NCBI GenBank assembly: GCA_012800475.1
Contig: JAAZJF010000332.1
Location: forward strand, 1 to 5,138
DNA length: 5,138 bases
Source: Gammaproteobacteria bacterium
Lineage (GTDB): Bacteria > Pseudomonadota > Gammaproteobacteria > Pseudomonadales > Pseudomonadaceae
Direction: 5' to 3'
Below are positions 1 to 5,138 of this stretch, in pieces; within the stretch, counting starts at the first letter, position 1, and every line of letters begins with the position of its first letter. Made by a program: the position numbers and the translations under genes. Under the pieces are notes generated by a model. That model saw only the letters and a program-made list of their open reading frames with translations, did no database searches and was not told the DNA's origin.

Positions 1-486
1 AATACCTTCCATCAAGCAGCCATCACCTAAGAACACGTAGGTTTGGTGGTCAACAATGTCGTGTTTGGGACGGTTGAACTGCGCCGCCATCACTTTTTCC
101 GCTAACGCAAAACCCACCGCATTGGCTAAACCCTGACCCAATGGGCCTGTGGTGGTTTCAACACCAGCGGTGTAACCGTACTCAGGGTGACCTGGGGTGC
201 GGCTGTGCAGTTGACGGAAACTTTTTAAATCATCCAAATTAACGTCATAACCGGTCAGATGCAGCAACGAATACAGCAGCATTGAGCCGTGGCCGTTGGA
301 CAGCACGAAGCGGTCGCGGTCTAACCATTGTGGATTTTTTGGATTGTGCTTCAGATGATCACGCCACAGAACTTCGGCGATATCCGCCATACCCATTGGG
401 GCACCCGGGTGGCCACTGTTGGCTTTTTGCACAGCATCCATGCTGAGGGCGCGAATGGCATTGGCTCGCTCACGACGGCTGGGCAT
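1..486 (-). CDS. tkt: Transketolase, N-terminal part (cut by window edge)
   Basis: Cytoplasmic thiamine-diphosphate (ThDP) enzyme of the non-oxidative pentose phosphate pathway; it moves two-carbon ketol units between sugar phosphates. The 162 codons visible run from ATG at 486 in an open frame to the left edge; the family is about 665 residues, so only the first quarter is here. Motifs seen match the E. coli TktA pattern at nearly the same numbering: SGHPG with His26, NGHGS with His66, TPGHPE with His100, GPLGQG at 114-119 and GDGCLMEG at 154-161, the start of the ThDP/Mg-binding motif with Asp155. The start is supported by an AGGAG eight bases upstream. It reads in the same direction as metK but lies 265 bases downstream of it, with a possible promoter of its own. 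No frameshift or missing active-site residue is seen in this part. Identity is very secure; tktA versus a paralogue cannot be decided. Confidence 0.97.
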   Translation of the reverse strand, partial: MPSRRERANAIRALSMDAVQKANSGHPGAPMGMADIAEVLWRDHLKHNPKNPQWLDRDRFVLSNGHGSMLLYSLLHLTGYDVNLDDLKSFRQLHSRTPGHPEYGYTAGVETTTGPLGQGLANAVGFALAEKVMAAQFNRPKHDIVDHQTYVFLGDGCLMEGI

Positions 487-494
487 TACTAAAT

Positions 495-499
495 CTCCT
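495..499 (-). promoter_or_regulatory. Ribosome binding site of transketolase
   Basis: On the minus strand AGGAG stands eight bases before the ATG at 486. It is a near-perfect Shine-Dalgarno sequence and fixes the transketolase start at MPSRRERAN. Confidence 0.85.
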
Positions 500-535
500 G
501 AAGCTAAAATAAAATAAGACGGCTATTTTCGCCCA

Positions 536-636
536 CCTAAGCGCAGGGGGCAACGTTTGCAGCAAATCAAAGGCGCGATTATAACGGATAACCGCGCAGA
601 AGGCGGCATTAAAGACAGCACAAAGCTGCGCTTAGG
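536..636. repeat. Widely spaced 11-base inverted repeat
   Basis: CCTAAGCGCAG at 536-546 is exactly complementary to CTGCGCTTAGG at 626-636, with 79 bases between. The pair flanks the candidate transketolase -10 box. A transcript starting at that promoter would contain only the 536-546 arm, whereas readthrough from metK would contain both and could fold. No function is known; a chance or decayed repeat is possible. Confidence 0.4.
578..583 (-). promoter_or_regulatory. Candidate -10 box for transketolase
   Basis: The minus strand reads TATAAT here, a perfect sigma-70 -10 hexamer, about 92 bases upstream of the transketolase start. No convincing -35 hexamer lies 16-19 bases upstream (that stretch is GC-rich, around CCGCCT) and there is no TGn extension. 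It would give an untranslated leader of roughly 85 bases. The call rests on the -10 match alone, so it is tentative; it would allow transketolase to be transcribed independently of metK. Confidence 0.45.
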
Positions 637-670
637 CACGAACAAAGTGGATCACGAGTCAGTTGGATCT

Positions 671-699
671 GTTGCCGCGCTCGCTTAAAGCGCAGCAAC
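671..699. other. Hairpin between metK and transketolase
   Basis: GTTGC at 671-675 pairs with GCAAC at 695-699, and GCGCT at 677-681 with AGCGC at 689-693, leaving one mismatch (676/694) and a seven-base loop. It is the second hairpin in the metK downstream region. No T-run follows on either strand, so it is not a canonical intrinsic terminator; it could stabilise the 3' end of the metK transcript or help stop transcription. Confidence 0.5.
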
Positions 700-708
700 G
701 GCACAGTC

Positions 709-741
709 ACCACAGCTTTGCAGCAGAGGCAAAGCTGTGGT
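709..741 (-). terminator. Hairpin immediately after metK, possible terminator
   Basis: A perfect 13-base stem, ACCACAGCTTTGC at 709-721 with its complement at 729-741, closes a seven-base loop and begins about ten bases past the metK stop codon. Position and strength suit the 3' end of the regulator-metK transcript. The missing T-run on the minus-strand side argues against a simple intrinsic terminator; Rho-assisted termination or 3'-end protection is equally possible. Confidence 0.5.
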
Positions 742-751
742 TGGGCGGCGA

Positions 752-1942
752 TTAGAGGCCAGCTGCCGCGCGTAATGCTTCGGCGCGATCGGTTTTTTCC
801 CAGGTAAATGCAGTAAAGGTGTCATCCCCGACCGTCATTTCATAAGGTGTGCGGCCAAAGTGACCGTAAGAGGCGGTGGCTTGATACATCGGGTGCAGCA
901 AGTCGAGCATCTGCGTCATCCCATGCGGACGCAGGTCAAAGATTTCACGCACCAACTGTACAATCGTGTCGTCACTGACTTTACCCGTACCAAAGGTATT
1001 GATAGAGATCGACGTTGGCTGCGCCACACCAATGGCGTAGGACACTTGAATTTCGCAACGATCAGCTAAACCGGCAGCCACGATATTTTTCGCCACATAA
1101 CGGCCAGCATAAGCGGCACTGCGGTCAACCTTGGACGGGTCTTTACCCGAGAACGCACCACCACCATGACGCGCCATACCACCATAGGTATCGACAATAA
1201 TTTTACGGCCAGTTAAGCCGCAGTCACCCACAGGGCCACCGATGACGAACTTACCGGTTGGGTTAATGTGGTACTGGGTGTCTTTATGCAGCAATTCAGC
1301 CGGCAGTGTGTGCTTAATAATGAGCTCCATCACCGCTTCTTGTAAATCTTTTTGCGCTACATCAGGACCATGCTGAGTGGATAACACCACTGCATCAATG
1401 CCCACCACTTTGCCATCTTCGTAACGGCAAGTGACTTGGCTTTTCGCATCGGGGCGCAACCACGGCAGCAAGCCACCTTTACGCACTTCAGCTTGACGCT
1501 CCATTAAACGGTGCGCAAAAGTAATCGGTGCAGGCATCAACACATCAGTTTCATTGCTGGCATACCCAAACATTAAACCTTGGTCACCAGCACCTTGATC
1601 TTCTGGGTTACCGCGGTCCACACCTTGAGCGATTTCTGAAGACTGTTTGCCAATAATATTGATAATGCCGCAAGTGTTACCGTCATAACCGACATCAGAG
1701 CTGTTATAGCCAATATCCACGATCACATCGCGCACCAGCTGTTCTAAATCAATCCACGCATCGGTGGTAATCTCGCCGGCGACAATCGCCACACCGGTTT
1801 TCACCAATGTTTCACAGGCAACACGCGCTTGTTTGTCTTCAGTGAGGATGGCATCCAGTACTGCGTCAGAAATTTGGTCAGCAATCTTATCGGGATGCCC
1901 TTCAGACACAGACTCAGAAGTAAAAATTGAATATTCGCTCAT
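752..1942 (-). CDS. metK: S-adenosylmethionine synthetase (methionine adenosyltransferase)
   Basis: Cytoplasmic enzyme (EC 2.5.1.6) that makes SAM from methionine and ATP, releasing phosphate and diphosphate; it supplies methyl groups for the cell. The 396-residue product is of normal family length (E. coli about 384) and starts with the typical FTSESVSEGHPDKIADQ block; GHPDK is at 15-19 with the catalytic His16. The signature GAGDQG is at 117-122, and the second signature, the glycine-rich phosphate-binding loop GGGAFSGKD, is at 260-268. GKFVIGGPVGDCGLTGRK spans about 230-247. All core motifs are intact and the C-terminal YGHFGR block is present (359-364). The ATG is preceded by AAAGGA at a six-base gap. 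The gene follows the ArsR-methyltransferase regulator by 14 bases, so co-transcription and SAM-cycle feedback are likely. No riboswitch-like leader can be placed here because there is no room between the two genes. Confidence 0.99.
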   Translation of the reverse strand: MSEYSIFTSESVSEGHPDKIADQISDAVLDAILTEDKQARVACETLVKTGVAIVAGEITTDAWIDLEQLVRDVIVDIGYNSSDVGYDGNTCGIINIIGKQSSEIAQGVDRGNPEDQGAGDQGLMFGYASNETDVLMPAPITFAHRLMERQAEVRKGGLLPWLRPDAKSQVTCRYEDGKVVGIDAVVLSTQHGPDVAQKDLQEAVMELIIKHTLPAELLHKDTQYHINPTGKFVIGGPVGDCGLTGRKIIVDTYGGMARHGGGAFSGKDPSKVDRSAAYAGRYVAKNIVAAGLADRCEIQVSYAIGVAQPTSISINTFGTGKVSDDTIVQLVREIFDLRPHGMTQMLDLLHPMYQATASYGHFGRTPYEMTVGDDTFTAFTWEKTDRAEALRAAAGL

Positions 1943-1948
1943 GTCGGT

Positions 1949-1954
1949 TCCTTT
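1949..1954 (-). promoter_or_regulatory. Ribosome binding site of metK
   Basis: AAAGGA on the minus strand lies six bases before the metK ATG, inside the 14-base gap after the regulator's TAG stop. It supports the start choice and translation of metK from a shared mRNA with the regulator. Confidence 0.85.
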
Positions 1955-1956
1955 AA

Positions 1957-2958
1957 CTACCGGTGCGTGAGGGTGCTTCGTGAATCCGGCTTGGCAAAAT
2001 GCCGCAGCTGAATCTGAAAGCCATTTTTTAAACCCAAGTAAAGACTTTCACTGGGTATCAGTCCTGCGGCATCAGCCCAAAGGGCCAGTTCGTCCTGATC
2101 AAAACCTAACCATAGATCGCCGCAGGCCTGCTTGGCCCAATCTTGGTCATGACGGCATAGCTCAGTAATCAATAAACTGCCAGCGGGCTTAACTAACTGT
2201 GCCAAATGACACAAAGCATCCGCCGGCACAGCAAAGTGATGCAACACCATATTGACCACCACACAATCTGCAGGCTCGATATCATCATCTAACGCATCGG
2301 CCAACTCTAGCAGCACATTATCTAACCCATGTCGCACACAGGTCTGGCGCGCTAACTCAAGCATTTGCGGGCTGTTATCTAACGCACGCACCTGTTGAAA
2401 ACGGCTGGACAGCTCGGCTAAAAAGCTACCATCACCCGGCCCCACTTCAATCGCAGTGGCGCTCGCTACAAAGGTTAATGAATCGAGCAAGGCTAATAGA
2501 CTGTCGCGAAATTGCGGTAGGCCAGCAATTAAGTCTTGGCGGCTTTGAAAATCACCAGCCATGCGCTCAAAAAAATCTTGGCTGGCTTGCGCGCGCTGCC
2601 CATGTACATGGCGAATACGTTGCGCAATATCAGCAGGCACCTGTTGTGCATCTAAAGTGTCCAATAAAGCATTATGTAACAATTCATCGGTACTCTGGCC
2701 TTGCGGCAAACTGCGACGGTAAAAAATCGCATTGCCTTCACGTCGCGAAGTCACTAAACCCGCCTGCGTCAACACTTTTAAGTGATGACTAACGCCTGAC
2801 TGCCCCGTGGCAAAAATCTGTGCTAACTCTAAGACACCAAAGGAGTCATTACTCAATGCACGCAAAATCTTCAAACGCAAAGGCTCGCCCGCAGCTTTAC
2901 AAAAAGCAGCAAGCGCATCCATAGGATTGACGGTCGGTACGCGCGATGTAGTGTTCAT
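1957..2958 (-). CDS. sahR: ArsR-family regulator fused to a SAM-dependent methyltransferase-like domain (SahR-like)
   Basis: Probable DNA-binding repressor of SAM-cycle genes, 333 residues. Residues about 14-85 form an ArsR winged helix: LRLKILRAL (28-35), FGVLELAQIF, the recognition helix around QSGVSHHLKVL (53-63) and the wing REGNAIFYRR (73-82). Metal-sensor cysteines of the ELCVCDL type are absent, so it is not an arsenic or zinc sensor. After a helical linker, residues about 150-320 form a class I methyltransferase fold: motif I EVGPGDGSF (171-179), an acidic ALDNS (192-196), VVNMVLHHF (234-242) and the late ACGDLWLGF block (278-286). SahR regulators are known to respond to S-adenosylhomocysteine; binding SAM/SAH through this domain is inference here, as is the gene name. 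The product ends 14 bases before metK, with which it forms an operon. The ATG at 2958 has no clear Shine-Dalgarno; Met13 (MDALAAF) is an alternative start. Confidence 0.85.
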   Translation of the reverse strand: MNTTSRVPTVNPMDALAAFCKAAGEPLRLKILRALSNDSFGVLELAQIFATGQSGVSHHLKVLTQAGLVTSRREGNAIFYRRSLPQGQSTDELLHNALLDTLDAQQVPADIAQRIRHVHGQRAQASQDFFERMAGDFQSRQDLIAGLPQFRDSLLALLDSLTFVASATAIEVGPGDGSFLAELSSRFQQVRALDNSPQMLELARQTCVRHGLDNVLLELADALDDDIEPADCVVVNMVLHHFAVPADALCHLAQLVKPAGSLLITELCRHDQDWAKQACGDLWLGFDQDELALWADAAGLIPSESLYLGLKNGFQIQLRHFAKPDSRSTLTHR

Positions 2959-2999
2959 AAGCTGGGCAGTTTAAAGGCTGATGGTACACACAGCAACAT

Positions 3000-3023
3000 C
3001 TATATCAATATAAGTTGATATAG
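3000..3023. promoter_or_regulatory. Probable operator of the SahR-like regulator
   Basis: CTATATCAA at 3000-3008 and TTGATATAG at 3015-3023 form a perfect 9-base inverted repeat around the spacer TATAAG, the size expected for a dimeric ArsR winged-helix protein. It begins 41 bases upstream of the regulator's ATG and covers the candidate -10 box, so binding would block transcription of the regulator and metK. A related half-pair, GATAT (3017-3021) with ATATC (3029-3033), overlaps its right edge. That the SahR-like protein binds here is inferred from position and symmetry. Confidence 0.75.
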
Positions 3024-3035
3024 ACTGCATATCGA
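3007..3035 (-). promoter_or_regulatory. Candidate sigma-70 promoter of the regulator-metK operon
   Basis: On the minus strand TCGATA at 3030-3035 (4 of 6 to TTGACA) is followed after 17 bases by TATATT at 3007-3012 (5 of 6 to TATAAT). Transcription would start near 3000 and give a leader of about 41 bases. The -10 box lies inside the inverted repeat at 3000-3023, a layout typical of autorepression. On the other strand the spacer TATAAG (3009-3014), with TACACA (2985-2990) 18 bases upstream, could be a weaker rightward promoter. Confidence 0.5.
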
Positions 3036-3051
3036 CTATTCTCTAACTTCG

Positions 3052-3078
3052 CGCACCGAGCAGCAATGCTATGGTGCG
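3052..3078. other. Compact hairpin with a GCAA tetraloop
   Basis: CGCACC (3052-3057) pairs with GGTGCG (3073-3078), then a one-by-two internal loop, then AGCA (3059-3062) with TGCT (3067-3070), capped by GCAA (3063-3066). As plus-strand RNA this is a GNRA tetraloop, a particularly stable cap. It lies about 95 bases before the small rightward gene and would be in its leader if transcription starts near the operator. No T-run follows, so it is not an intrinsic terminator in either direction. Confidence 0.5.
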
Positions 3079-3139
3079 TCACTGAAAAACAAGTATGCCG
3101 TAGCCAGTGAACTGTTTAACGGTTTCTTGCTCAAAGGCA

Positions 3140-3153
3140 TGACACGATTGTCA
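3140..3153. repeat. Short inverted repeat before the small gene
   Basis: TGACA (3140-3144) and TGTCA (3149-3153) flank CGAT, ending ten bases before the ribosome binding site of the 63-residue gene. It is a possible protein site or a small hairpin; with only five paired bases, chance is a real alternative. Confidence 0.25.
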
Positions 3154-3173
3154 CGGCAATATGGAGTTGCACG

Positions 3174-3365
3174 ATGCCTACCCTAGATAAATTGGCTGAA
3201 CAGATTAAAGATCTCTATCCGCTCGAAGATGCGCTGCAAGGTATTCGCTACCGTATCGTTGACCAATTAGGTGGCACCACTGAGCTTGAAGCCATCAATG
3301 GCGAACCGCGTTATGTCCCTACCCAAAGCTTGCAAGACCAGCGTATCTGGCGCTTAGAAGCTTAA
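3174..3365 (+). CDS. Small protein of unknown function, 63 residues
   Basis: I do not recognise this protein. GGAG at 3163-3166 stands seven bases before the ATG, and the codon choice resembles the flanking genes, so it looks genuinely translated. The product is acidic (11 Asp/Glu, 7 Lys/Arg), lacks cysteine and has no signal peptide or membrane segment, so it is probably a soluble cytoplasmic protein. Residues 4-32 look helical and amphipathic (LDKLAEQIKDLYPLEDALQ, then YRIVDQLGG), and the rest is probably short strands ending in RIWRLEA. It is divergent from the SahR-like gene, separated by 215 bases containing the likely operator and a hairpin, and stands 85 bases ahead of yccS on the same strand. 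Co-transcription with yccS is possible but unproven. A nearby ATG at 3161 is in another frame and stops after nine codons. Confidence 0.75.
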   Translation: MPTLDKLAEQIKDLYPLEDALQGIRYRIVDQLGGTTELEAINGEPRYVPTQSLQDQRIWRLEA

Positions 3366-3387
3366 ATACACTTGCCGTTTTTTCCAT

Positions 3388-3443
3388 CTTGTGCCAGCCT
3401 AAAGCTCGTTTTATGGGTACTGCTCACCCCAGACTGGCACAAG
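3388..3443 (+). promoter_or_regulatory. Inverted repeat reaching the yccS ribosome binding site
   Basis: CTTGTGCCAG (3388-3397) is exactly complementary to CTGGCACAAG (3434-3443). Between them GGGT (3415-3418) can pair with ACCC (3426-3429), giving a nested second stem. The right outer arm contains the first AAG of the yccS Shine-Dalgarno AAGGAA (3441-3446), so a folded RNA would partly hide the ribosome binding site. It could instead be an operator for a dimeric repressor, though a 36-base spacer is long for that. No T-run follows, so a terminator is unlikely. Confidence 0.5.
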
Positions 3444-3450
3444 GAACATT

Positions 3451-5138
3451 ATGAACTCGCTCTCTTTAAGTCATTCTTTACGTCGTTTATGGGCGTTAGA
3501 GCGATTTGGGCCCAGTTTACGTTTTTTTATTGCATTAGCTGGTTGCATGACATGGAGTTGGTACAGCGGGCAAATGGAACTGCTAACGCCCTTGTTTCTA
3601 GGCGTTATTGCCAGCGCACTGGCTGAATCCGATGACAGTTGGCAGGGCCGTTTATTTTCCTTATGCGTCACCTTGCCCTGTTTTCTCTTGGTCTCGGTAT
3701 CCGTCCAGTTCCTGCACCCTTCGCCTTGGCTGTTTGCCAGTGTTTTAACCTGTGCCACTTTTTGTTTAATTATGCTGGGTGCCTTAGGTGAACGCTATGC
3801 CACCATTGCCTATGCCACTTTAATTCTTGCTATTTACACTATGATTGGCCTTGAGCAAAGTAACGAGGCCTTAATGTCAGTATCGATCTGGCAACAACCC
3901 ACACTTTTAGTCACCGGTGCTGCCATTTATGGCGCGCTGTCAACCATCTGGTATGGGATTTTTTCTCAGCAACCTTTGCAGCACAGTCTGGCGCGGGTAT
4001 TTCGTGAGCAATGCCATTATTTAAAAGCCAAATCAGCGCTCTTTGAGCCTTTGCGTAACGTTGATTTAGAAGGCCATCGTTTAGCCGTTGCCACCCAAAA
4101 CAGCCGTGTAGTGGCCGCATTGAACGATACCAAAAATATTATTTTGCACCGCGTGGGTCGCCGTAGCAGCAACAGCAGTAGCAAGGTGAATCGCTACCTG
4201 AAGCTGTACTTTTTAGCCCAAGATATTCACGAGCGTGCCAGTTCATCACACCACCCGTACCAAAAATTATCTGAAGCGTTTTTCCATAGCGATGTGCTGT
4301 TTCGCTGTTTACGCTTATTACGCCAGCAAGGTGATGGCTGTAAAGCGCTCGCTAAAGCTATCGAGCTGCGCCAACCCTTTGATTATGGTGGCGGTCATAG
4401 CGCGGCGCTGGAAGATTTACAAGGTGCAATTGCCTACCTCAAGCAGCAAAACAACCCCGAATGGCGGGATTTATTACGCTCATTACGCGCGCTGGCCAAC
4501 AACCTCAGCACCTTAGATCACTTGCTGCGCGATGCCGCCAACCCTGATGCCCTGGCACTGAGCCAAGACAGTGCCATTTTAGACCGCGACCCAAAATCAC
4601 TGAAAGAAGCTTTTGAGCGCATTCGTCAAGATTTCAGCATTCACTCGCTGCTGTTTCGTCATGCATTGCGCCTAAGCATTGCCGTTGCCGCCTGTTATGG
4701 CGTGATGCAATTGCTGCATCCAGATCAAGGCTACTGGATTTTACTCACCACCGTCTTTGTCTGCCGTCCCAATTATGGCGCCACACGCGTGCGCTTAGTG
4801 GAGCGTGTTGTCGGCACGATTTTAGGCTTAGGCGCAAGTTGGGTCTTGTTTGAGCTGTTCCCTGAGCTCTGGGTGCAGGCCTTAATTGCCGTGGCGGCGG
4901 GCGTGGTTTATTTCGCCACACGCACAAGTCACTATACGATTTCCACCGCCTTTATTACCTTAATGGTACTGTTCTGCTTTAACCAAATTGGCGATGGCTA
5001 TAACTTATTTTTACCGCGCCTCACGGACACTTTAATTGGTAGTGCGATTGCCGGTTTAGCGGTGTTCTTGATTTTGCCGGACTGGCAAGGCCGTCGCCTC
5101 AATGTGGTATTAGCGCAAACGCTACGCCATAGCAGCCG
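3451..5138 (+). CDS. yccS: YccS/FUSC-family inner-membrane protein (cut by window edge)
   Basis: Integral membrane protein of the YccS family, within the fusaric-acid-resistance-like (FUSC) superfamily; some relatives are efflux components, but the substrate of YccS itself is not established. 562 codons are visible and the frame is open at the edge; E. coli YccS is about 720 residues. The layout is two six-helix-like hydrophobic blocks (about 23-172 and 405-543) separated by a soluble helical region. Stretches shared with E. coli YccS as I recall it include ERYATIAY (114-121), QDIHERASSSH (257-267), HSDVLFR (279-285), LFRHALRLS (401-409), GYWILLT (427-433), VFVCRPNYGATR (435-446) and DTLIGSAIA (526-534), then PDWQ (543-546). 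AAGGAA four bases before the ATG sets the start. The C-terminal cytoplasmic part lies beyond the window. The leader carries a 10-base inverted repeat that may affect translation. Family identity is secure; function remains open. Confidence 0.95.
   Translation, partial: MNSLSLSHSLRRLWALERFGPSLRFFIALAGCMTWSWYSGQMELLTPLFLGVIASALAESDDSWQGRLFSLCVTLPCFLLVSVSVQFLHPSPWLFASVLTCATFCLIMLGALGERYATIAYATLILAIYTMIGLEQSNEALMSVSIWQQPTLLVTGAAIYGALSTIWYGIFSQQPLQHSLARVFREQCHYLKAKSALFEPLRNVDLEGHRLAVATQNSRVVAALNDTKNIILHRVGRRSSNSSSKVNRYLKLYFLAQDIHERASSSHHPYQKLSEAFFHSDVLFRCLRLLRQQGDGCKALAKAIELRQPFDYGGGHSAALEDLQGAIAYLKQQNNPEWRDLLRSLRALANNLSTLDHLLRDAANPDALALSQDSAILDRDPKSLKEAFERIRQDFSIHSLLFRHALRLSIAVAACYGVMQLLHPDQGYWILLTTVFVCRPNYGATRVRLVERVVGTILGLGASWVLFELFPELWVQALIAVAAGVVYFATRTSHYTISTAFITLMVLFCFNQIGDGYNLFLPRLTDTLIGSAIAGLAVFLILPDWQGRRLNVVLAQTLRHSS

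Noticed and set aside
860..2168. Several rightward open frames of 60-70 codons opposite metK and around its start
   Set aside because: They lie antisense to clearly conserved coding sequence, have low-complexity or arginine/histidine-rich products and no recognisable domain or good ribosome binding site; they are shadows of metK and the regulator.
2478..2792. A 104-codon rightward open frame opposite the regulator
   Set aside because: Fully antisense to the conserved methyltransferase and helix-turn-helix coding region, with no family resemblance.
1957..2958. Arsenic or metal-responsive ArsR repressor
   Set aside because: The usual metal-binding cysteine motif in the DNA-binding helix region is absent and the protein carries a SAM-binding domain next to metK.
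2959..3000. SAM-responsive riboswitch in the leader of the regulator-metK operon
   Set aside because: The predicted leader is only about 41 bases and shows no multi-helix structure; the protein operator explains regulation better.
3378..3383. Run of six T after the 63-residue gene as an intrinsic terminator
   Set aside because: No GC-rich stem of adequate length precedes it; only a four-base AGAAGCTT-type pairing is available.
3372..4927. Alternative frames on both strands within and just before yccS
   Set aside because: The frame from 3451 is continuous to the window edge and matches YccS throughout; the others overlap it and show no domain. The frame from 3372 has no Shine-Dalgarno that fits.
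3451..5138. Aromatic-acid or fusaric-acid efflux pump as a firm function
   Set aside because: Only superfamily membership supports this; there are no adjacent membrane-fusion or outer-membrane partner genes in the window, and YccS substrates are not established.
1..5138. Mobile element, CRISPR, toxin-antitoxin or defence system
   Set aside because: No transposase, integrase, terminal repeats, spaced direct repeats or recognisable defence genes; the content is core metabolism plus one membrane protein. The 63-residue gene has no paired toxin-like partner.

Overview
The window looks like a chromosomal housekeeping stretch from a gammaproteobacterium, most likely a pseudomonad or close relative with moderate GC. 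The basis is a full-length MetK of the proteobacterial type, next to an ArsR-plus-methyltransferase regulator and a class I transketolase (a neighbourhood familiar from Pseudomonas), followed by a YccS-type membrane protein resembling the E. coli protein. The genus assignment is inference.

Layout. The left three genes read leftward: sahR-like regulator (1957-2958), metK (752-1942) and the N-terminal 162 codons of transketolase (1-486, cut by the window edge). The regulator and metK are only 14 bases apart and almost certainly form an operon. Transketolase lies 265 bases further on and has its own -10-like box and a strong ribosome binding site. The 487-751 gap holds two hairpins directly behind metK, neither with a T-run, and a widely spaced 11-base inverted repeat. 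A 215-base divergent intergenic region (2959-3173) contains a perfect 9-base inverted repeat with a 6-base spacer. It overlaps a good candidate promoter for the regulator, so it is the probable autoregulatory operator. The same region holds a compact hairpin with a GCAA tetraloop. Rightward come a 63-residue protein of unknown function (3174-3365) and the first 562 codons of a yccS-like gene (3451 to the window end). The yccS start is preceded by a 10-base inverted repeat whose right arm reaches the Shine-Dalgarno sequence.

How it fits together. MetK makes S-adenosylmethionine (SAM). The regulator joins an ArsR winged helix to a SAM/SAH-binding methyltransferase-like domain, so it can be read as a sensor of the SAM cycle that controls itself and metK. 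Transketolase belongs to the pentose phosphate pathway and has no obvious functional link. The 63-residue gene and yccS share a strand but no evident pathway with the left half. I see no mobile element, CRISPR array, tRNA or rRNA. Nothing here amounts to a clearly new system; the points most worth a second look are the operator/promoter architecture, the structured leaders and the small unknown gene.
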